64,000 bases of DNA from Aptenodytes patagonicus (taxonomy: Eukaryota > Chordata > Aves > Sphenisciformes > Spheniscidae): positions 79,348,657 through 79,412,656 of the forward strand of contig NC_134950.1 in the NCBI RefSeq assembly GCF_965638725.1. Direction: 5' to 3'. The notes beneath the pieces were generated by a model. The model was not told the origin of the DNA. It did no database searches and worked only from the letters and a program-made list of their open reading frames with translations. The first letter of the stretch is position 1; every line of letters begins with the position of its first letter. Position numbers and translations under genes: made by a program. Positions 59,081 to 64,000 of the stretch are shown in pieces.

Positions 59081-59560
59081 CTGGAAATTAAATGAGGTGG
59101 AACTAGCTGTTCTTAGGGTCAGGGTTTCGCTCAGCGCTTCTCCTAACTCGTCCCCTGCTGGCCTAGAAAAAGCGAGCAATGGAGAGACACTAACTGTTGT
59201 GGCTGGCCTCTCGGACACCGTGGGTATGGGAGCGAGGCAAGAAGCCTGGCTCTGGATGACTGGCAGGATAACGACATCTTAAGCGGCTGGGAGGGTTAGT
59301 TCCAAAGTTCTCGGAGCTTCGGGCTGAGAAGCTGCTTTCCAACTGCCTGGTTATATTTTGGGGAACTGCTGATCCTCTCAAATGCCCAAAGCCTTCTTTT
59401 TCCTCTAATACAATGTCTCATTAAAGCCATGCAAGAGCAGATTTGAAGGGGTGCAGGAGGCAGTTCCTGTAGAAAATACCAACAGAAACCATAGGTGCGT
59501 AGTTTTTTCTGACCCTATTTTGTAACCTCTTTTACATATTCCTCAAGTTCCCTGTCTTCC

Positions 59561-59941
59561 TTGGCAGCTGGGCTACTATCGGGCAGGTTCCTGCTACACT
59601 TCCAAGGGTGGTTTGATTACAGGTCCTTTCTTGATACCACCCTGAGAAGTTCCATCGCTATGAAGCTGCTTGCTGAATTATGTGCCCACAAATGGATTTT
59701 TGAAGTGGTAGGCACGCTGAAGGCTGGGGCAGCAGGACTCTACTACCGATCAAAACCAAAGGACTCAAGTCTTTGCACGCAAGCCAGTGCCTTGCTGAAA
59801 CCTATGCAGGCCCAGTTCTGCCTAATCATTGTTCTTGGTCAGTTGCGTGCAATGCCACGAACTGTGGAGACACTGGTGTTCGGTCCAGTTGACCTTCACC
59901 TGAATGACCGGCCAGGGTGGCTACTGTACCTACAGCCCTAG
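59561..59941 (+). other. Unidentified open frame/exon candidate in the right arm
   Basis: Mirror of 55106-55486, identical in translation. A CTTCCTTGGCAG acceptor ends at 59568 and a GTAGGC donor follows GAAGTG at about 59710. Confidence 0.3.
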
Positions 59942-60557
59942 CCACAGCCTTTTAATGAGTGGCACTTTATACCCTGGAGTTACGCTGGCAGAACCAGCCT
60001 TGATCTGAAGAAACCTAAATGTCACCGGCTGTTGGAGAGGCTGAATATAGGAGGAGATGTAGGCCCAGCATACTGCTGCAGTCCTCCAGAGACTTTCTTT
60101 GCCAAGCTGTCCCACGTAGTAAACACCCGTCAGACCCACACCAAAGCTCTCCTTACACTTAGAACTTGGTCTAAGGCTGGGTTATGCCTCGGGCTGCCCA
60201 CTCCCCTTTCTGTGGTCATGATGGCGTACGGGCTCCACAATAGACGGACTTTCCCTCCCCTGGAATACGCTCCTTGTCCTGCAGAAGCTTCTCAACCTCC
60301 TGGGGCAGGTGAGGTTAGCCACTGCCTCTCCCTCGGCTTAAGAGAACTGGCTTAGCCCTCCTGGGGAAGGCAAGTCACCCCTTCCTCACCCCGACACCCG
60401 TTCCTCTGAAGCGGGGGGACTGGCACACCCCTGTCGGGGACTTTCTGCTCTTAGCCAGGCTCCTCTGGTCACAGCATGGGAAGCGGACCAGGGCAGAATG
60501 GAGCCCCGGCTACCTCCTAAAGCACCATCCTCAGGTCTGAGCTCTACAGAGGCTCAC

Positions 60558-60597
60558 CAAAAGCGAACAGACCGATAAGCAGCGCCAGGGTCACCAT
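60558..60597 (-). pseudogene. Mirror copy of the SUN3 hydrophobic first exon
   Basis: Right-arm copy of 54450-54489 encoding MVTLALLIGLFAF with its GTGAGC donor. On this strand the DYALKSS exon is absent between the arm and the SUN-domain exons, so the copy has no proper partner exon. Confidence 0.5.
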
Positions 60598-61141
60598 CTT
60601 CCGAGCCTTTGCTTTGCTACGGAGCAGCAAGGAGGAAAAAGATGGCGAAGCTGGCGGTACCCAGGCAGTTCAGCAGCAGACTCGCCGTCCACGCTGGCTG
60701 AGGCTGCAGAAGCCCGGTTTGGTCCCACCCGCAGACCCCAGTGCTCTGGAGAGCAGGAGGCCCTTGGCTTGGGGATTGCCTACAAAAAAGGAAAGAGCTT
60801 TAGACAGGCGAGACAGGCACTGCCTGCATGAGTGGTCTCGTGACGGCTGAGGAAAGCAGGCTAAACTGAAACAAAACACCCTTTCAGCCTCGCAGCCCAA
60901 GTATTTCTGCCTGGAAGGGCTGCCGGGAACTGCCTGAGCCCACAGCTGCAGGCACAGGGACACATGCGAGGAAGCTGCTACCCAGCCTGTACCCCTACAG
61001 TTCAAGTGCCTGCAGTGCAGGGGGGGTTGTCTGTCTCCCCTCTAGCAGCATTTCTTTAGCAGCCAGCTTGTCGCCGGCCCTTTCCTTGGCATAAAAGCAG
61101 ACTGGGTAGAGAGGGCGGGCGGGCGGGCTGACTGTAAATGC

Positions 61142-61540
61142 ATGCTGGTAAGCCACAGGGAGCCAGGGGAACTCCAAAGAAACACCCCGGTGGCTAGGCC
61201 CTGCGCTGCAACCCTGAAGCCTGATCTGCCAAGAGACAGCACATGCCGCTCTGCAAGACGGAAACTCCTCCTGCCTGTTCTAGAAGGCTCTCGAAAGGCT
61301 TGTAGCGTACACTTCATCAGGAATAAACGAGCCCCTTTTGTCCTACTAGAAAAATTCTCATACCCCTCAGAGGATCTTGTGCTCCTTTTCCTAAGGCAGA
61401 CCACTGGTGAGGAGCTGACCAGGTTTCTGAAGGAAACCTCATCTGTCAGGAAGACAAGTCAAATCCACTGCCAACAGAGGAAACACTGGTGTCCTTCTGG
61501 TTCGGCTCGGAGGGAAAACCGAGACAGCTCAGGGACATAA
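61142..61540 (+). other. Unidentified open frame in the right arm
   Basis: Mirror of 53507-53905 with one residue different (Arg here, Gln there). See that entry for visible traits. Confidence 0.25.
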
Positions 61541-61568
61541 CCCATCCCACAGAGAGCAAAACAGGACT

Positions 61569-61904
61569 GTGCTAAGCTCTCGCAATTACTATGGCGGGAG
61601 GTATCTGGACAACCGCTTGGGACTCCCTCCGTGCCATCCAAAATGGACTCGTCGCTCCTTTCGCAGAGACAAAAGGCTTTCTAGGCCTAGTCCTGGCATT
61701 CGTGAAGAGAGTGAAGAGACTGCTGCTGCCTTCCACCACCTCCAGACCCAGCTCTCAGGCTGCCCTCGTGTTCTTCCCCTGTCCACCCCCCAGCCACCCC
61801 AGCTGACGAGGTGGAACCTACACTTGGGGAAAGGAGAGGAGGATTTCTCAAACATAGCCATTCAGATCTTGGGCCTTCCGTGGCTGCCTCTCCGTATCCG
61901 CTGA
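61569..61904 (+). other. Unidentified open frame in the right arm
   Basis: Mirror of 53143-53478, identical translation. Confidence 0.2.
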
Positions 61905-62164
61905 GGTGCGGGCACCAGACATCCTGCTTGCTCGGGAGAGAGCCAAAACCTCTGCGATCTCCGTTCCCTCAAGACCAAGAGTGGCAAAAGCGCAGGGACA
62001 ACCCCGAGCTGATGCCCTGCTGTGTCTACCTCAGCGCCGACGACGTGAGGCGGGTGGCAGGGCAAAGGATTGCAGAAAATCGTCAGCATGGCTATGTTAC
62101 TGCGCGTTATGGAATACCAGCTGATGGTTTTTTCTGTAAATCGAGACCCAAAAAAGGAAACTGA
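61811..62164 (+). other. Unidentified open frame with a following polyadenylation signal in the right arm
   Basis: Mirror of 52883-53236. ATTAAA at 62198-62203 is followed by a GT-rich stretch near 62230-62245 (gcagtgtggtcact). That is the layout of a poly(A) site just after the stop codon, so this could be a last exon. Confidence 0.3.
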
Positions 62165-62197
62165 CAGAAACAAGAGAAAGCCTCATTTAAAGACTCA

Positions 62198-62203
62198 TTA
62201 AAG
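62198..62203 (+). other. ATTAAA polyadenylation signal candidate
   Basis: Lies 34 nt after the stop of the 117-codon frame, with a downstream GT-rich element. It is duplicated in mirror image at 52849-52844. Confidence 0.35.
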
Positions 62204-62405
62204 AAAAGGAGGGCCATTTTCGTGACAGCCTGCAGTGTGGTCACTGGGCCCTGGGCCTCGCACCCCAAAACCCTGCCCCTGCTCTGCACCGCCGACCCAA
62301 GCACGGCCAGGAACCCAACAGGGCTCCCCCGGAGAGGCCTTTGCTCGAGAGGGCTCCCCTTGAGAGGGCTCCCCCCGAGAGCGCCTCCGGCCCCGGGCTC
62401 TGGCC

Positions 62406-64000
62406 TCTGCTGCGGGGGGAGTGCTGGTATAATCTCTCTGTCTCGCCAATATAGTTAGGGAAGCTAGCAATTAAAAAGGTGAAAACAACAATGAAGAACA
62501 TGAATTCCATGATGAACAAGGGACTTCCAACATACTTCTACCAGGAGCACGTTGACTGTTATCATATGAATTTCACAGCTACCTGAAGGGGTCACTCCTT
62601 TCAACCCATGCAAAAAGCATCCTTTAACAAATGGTTAGGCATTTATCTAATGCAAACGCCTGAAAGACAGGACTGTGGGCATGTGGTAGTAATCTTACTG
62701 GTGTAGCGGAAAGAAGGGAAAAGGGGAAAGATGCTATATGCTGGCTATTAGGCCGTTGTCTTAGAGCAGCAACAGATAAGATTGGTGAATTGAAGGGGGA
62801 AATTGTACAATGGAAGAAGAAAAATGAGAATGAGGAAAATGGATGGAATACTTGGGAATTAAAGTTTAGAGAATTAGAAATGCAAACTAAATTGCTTTAG
62901 TCAAAACTTTAGCGCCAGTTAATTACAAATGCAGAAGGGCACAAGAGAAGATTGCTGGAAGACACTATGATTGACCCAGTTAAAATCTATTGTACCTTGT
63001 GTGGTGACAATTGGGTTGGGAATATGTGGAATCAGATGTTGGTCCCTTCTCATCAGGGCCAGATGATAACTGAGATGATTGTCTCTCCTGTGTGTCGTCC
63101 CTGCCCCCCAGTTTTGACACCAGTTACCACGTCCAAACAATAGGGTACAAAAATCACCTCACCTTAGAACAGCTACTGGAGGGTTTACTGTCTTGGAATC
63201 AAGAGATCTGTAGAGGATGTATCAAACTAAGCCGAGGAAAACACCCTTGGCCTGTCTAGCACAAATCTGGACAACCAGAGACCCATGAGCTCCACCATAC
63301 CCCAACTGAAGCTTGATCATTAGCATTAGGGTCAGTAATATTTTTAGGTACTCCAGGGCCAAATATCAGAAGTCCCTGGACTTGTGTTTTGTGTTGGCAA
63401 CATACTTTACATCTTGCTGATAATGGCGGGGCAAGCGCATGGCAGTGGACCTCAGCAGCCAGCCTGCAGACTGCCTTCCTGAAACCCCCTATTTTAGCTG
63501 AACTGGAAGGACGAGCACCCATTGACCAGGTGCTGAAGAAACAACTCCCACAGAGCCCATTCCCTGGGAGGTGATTTCTTAGGACATCTCTGCCCCCTAG
63601 TAAAGGGAGCAGAAGGAGCATGAGAGGTTATGGAAAATGTGTTTAGATAAAGGACTCTCGCCACGTCAGTTAAATGGGCTGCCGATTCCCATTTTGTAGC
63701 AGTTGTCCAGGTTTCTCTCATTAACTTTTCATGATACTCCTCTGGGATCCATATCAGGGGATGGGAATGACACTGTATGATTTAGGACAGTAATGCCTAG
63801 GGAGCTGGAGGTGTTAGGGATGTGACCTTGGGGGAGATATCCAAAGCTATCAGCACTGACCCTAGACCATGAATACATAGGAAACTAGGGTGGGGGCTTG
63901 ATCCAGTGGAAGTACTTGCTGCGGCTACTCGCACTGCTAAGGATCCAAGTCCTGAGATGATGGTTGCAATTAATGATTGCTACTTTACAACATTCCCTAT
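62406..64000. other. Unclassified sequence with short broken coding-like stretches
   Basis: Right of the inverted repeat. About 62740-62899 (plus) is open for some 50 codons with a lysine/glutamate-rich, coil-like character (ELKGEIVQWKKKNENEENGW), ending in TAG. About 62952-63143 has a Cys-rich stretch (IYCTLCGDNW, SPVCRPCPP), and more broken frames follow to 63590. This may be decayed mobile-element or retroviral internal sequence, or a decayed gene. No diagnostic motif (protease, RT, integrase, zinc knuckle) was recognised. SUN3's next neighbour in human, HUS1, was not seen. Confidence 0.35.

Larger units (their letters stand above)
55538..59509. other. Spacer of the inverted repeat
   Basis: 3972 nt between the arms. 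The left part holds SUN3 exon sequence on the plus strand (55661-55741, remnant 56115-56162). The rest holds SUN-domain exons on the minus strand (59080 down to 56503). So SUN3 pieces point toward each other inside the spacer. No transposon was recognised at the junction near 56163-56460. Confidence 0.8.
59510..62405 (-). repeat. Right arm of a large inverted repeat
   Basis: Mirror copy of 52655-55537. Recognised differences from the left arm in the collinear part are both CpG/TpG changes: near 61295 (Arg versus Gln codon in the 132-codon frame) and near 60700 (TGA versus CGA in one frame). The outer edge carries an extra 15-nt GC-rich repeat unit near 62345-62365 compared with the left arm. 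It then leaves homology at about 62405. No CpG island follows on this side. Confidence 0.95.

Noticed and set aside
59093..59509. Search for a minus-strand copy of the SUN3 DYALKSS exon between the right arm and the SUN-domain exons
   Set aside because: Reading the minus strand through this segment gave no match to VLEKLQ or PDYALK; the exon appears to be missing on that side.

Overview
The window is nuclear DNA from a bird. Three things show this: several CR1 LINE copies with the typical 3' end, avian endogenous-retrovirus solo LTRs of the family starting TGTCCTGGTTTCGGC, and a gene order that matches the ABCA13 / UPP1 / C7orf57 / SUN3 block (human 7p12.3; I believe chicken chromosome 2). 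Genes are split into short exons by long AT-rich introns, so most long open frames outside the exons mean nothing.

Layout. 446-8351 (minus): the first two coding exons of ABCA13, with the rest of the gene beyond the left edge. 8352-16250: intergenic, no gene seen. 16773-25558 (minus): a complete UPP1 (uridine phosphorylase 1), seven coding exons whose splice phases all agree and give 313 residues. Its probable promoter is a CpG island at 27600-28490. 28722-31800 (minus): a long CR1 with endonuclease and reverse-transcriptase remnants. 38531-50121 (minus): the C7orf57/SPMIP7 homologue. Its 3' half is clean, but its 5' half looks damaged by an in-frame stop, an LTR inserted at an exon edge, a missing exon and a frame-broken exon. 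51680-52600: a second CpG island, placed like the shared head-to-head promoter of C7orf57 and SUN3.

52655-62405 is the most unusual part: a large inverted repeat. Two arms of about 2.9 kb are almost identical (two differences recognised over the central 2.65 kb, both C/T changes at CpG sites) and flank a 3.97 kb spacer. The locus holds pieces of SUN3, the spermatid LINC-complex gene. A 5' part (hydrophobic exon plus the exon leading into the SUN domain) lies on the plus strand. The SUN-domain exons lie on the minus strand with frameshifts and a lost splice donor. As laid out here no intact SUN3 can be read. The arms also carry open frames on the opposite strand, one ending next to a polyadenylation signal.

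62406-64000 is unclassified sequence with short, broken, coding-like stretches. No tRNA, rRNA, CRISPR array or complete provirus was seen. Protein family and orthology calls are from memory of the human proteins; exon borders come from splice consensus and phase in this sequence.
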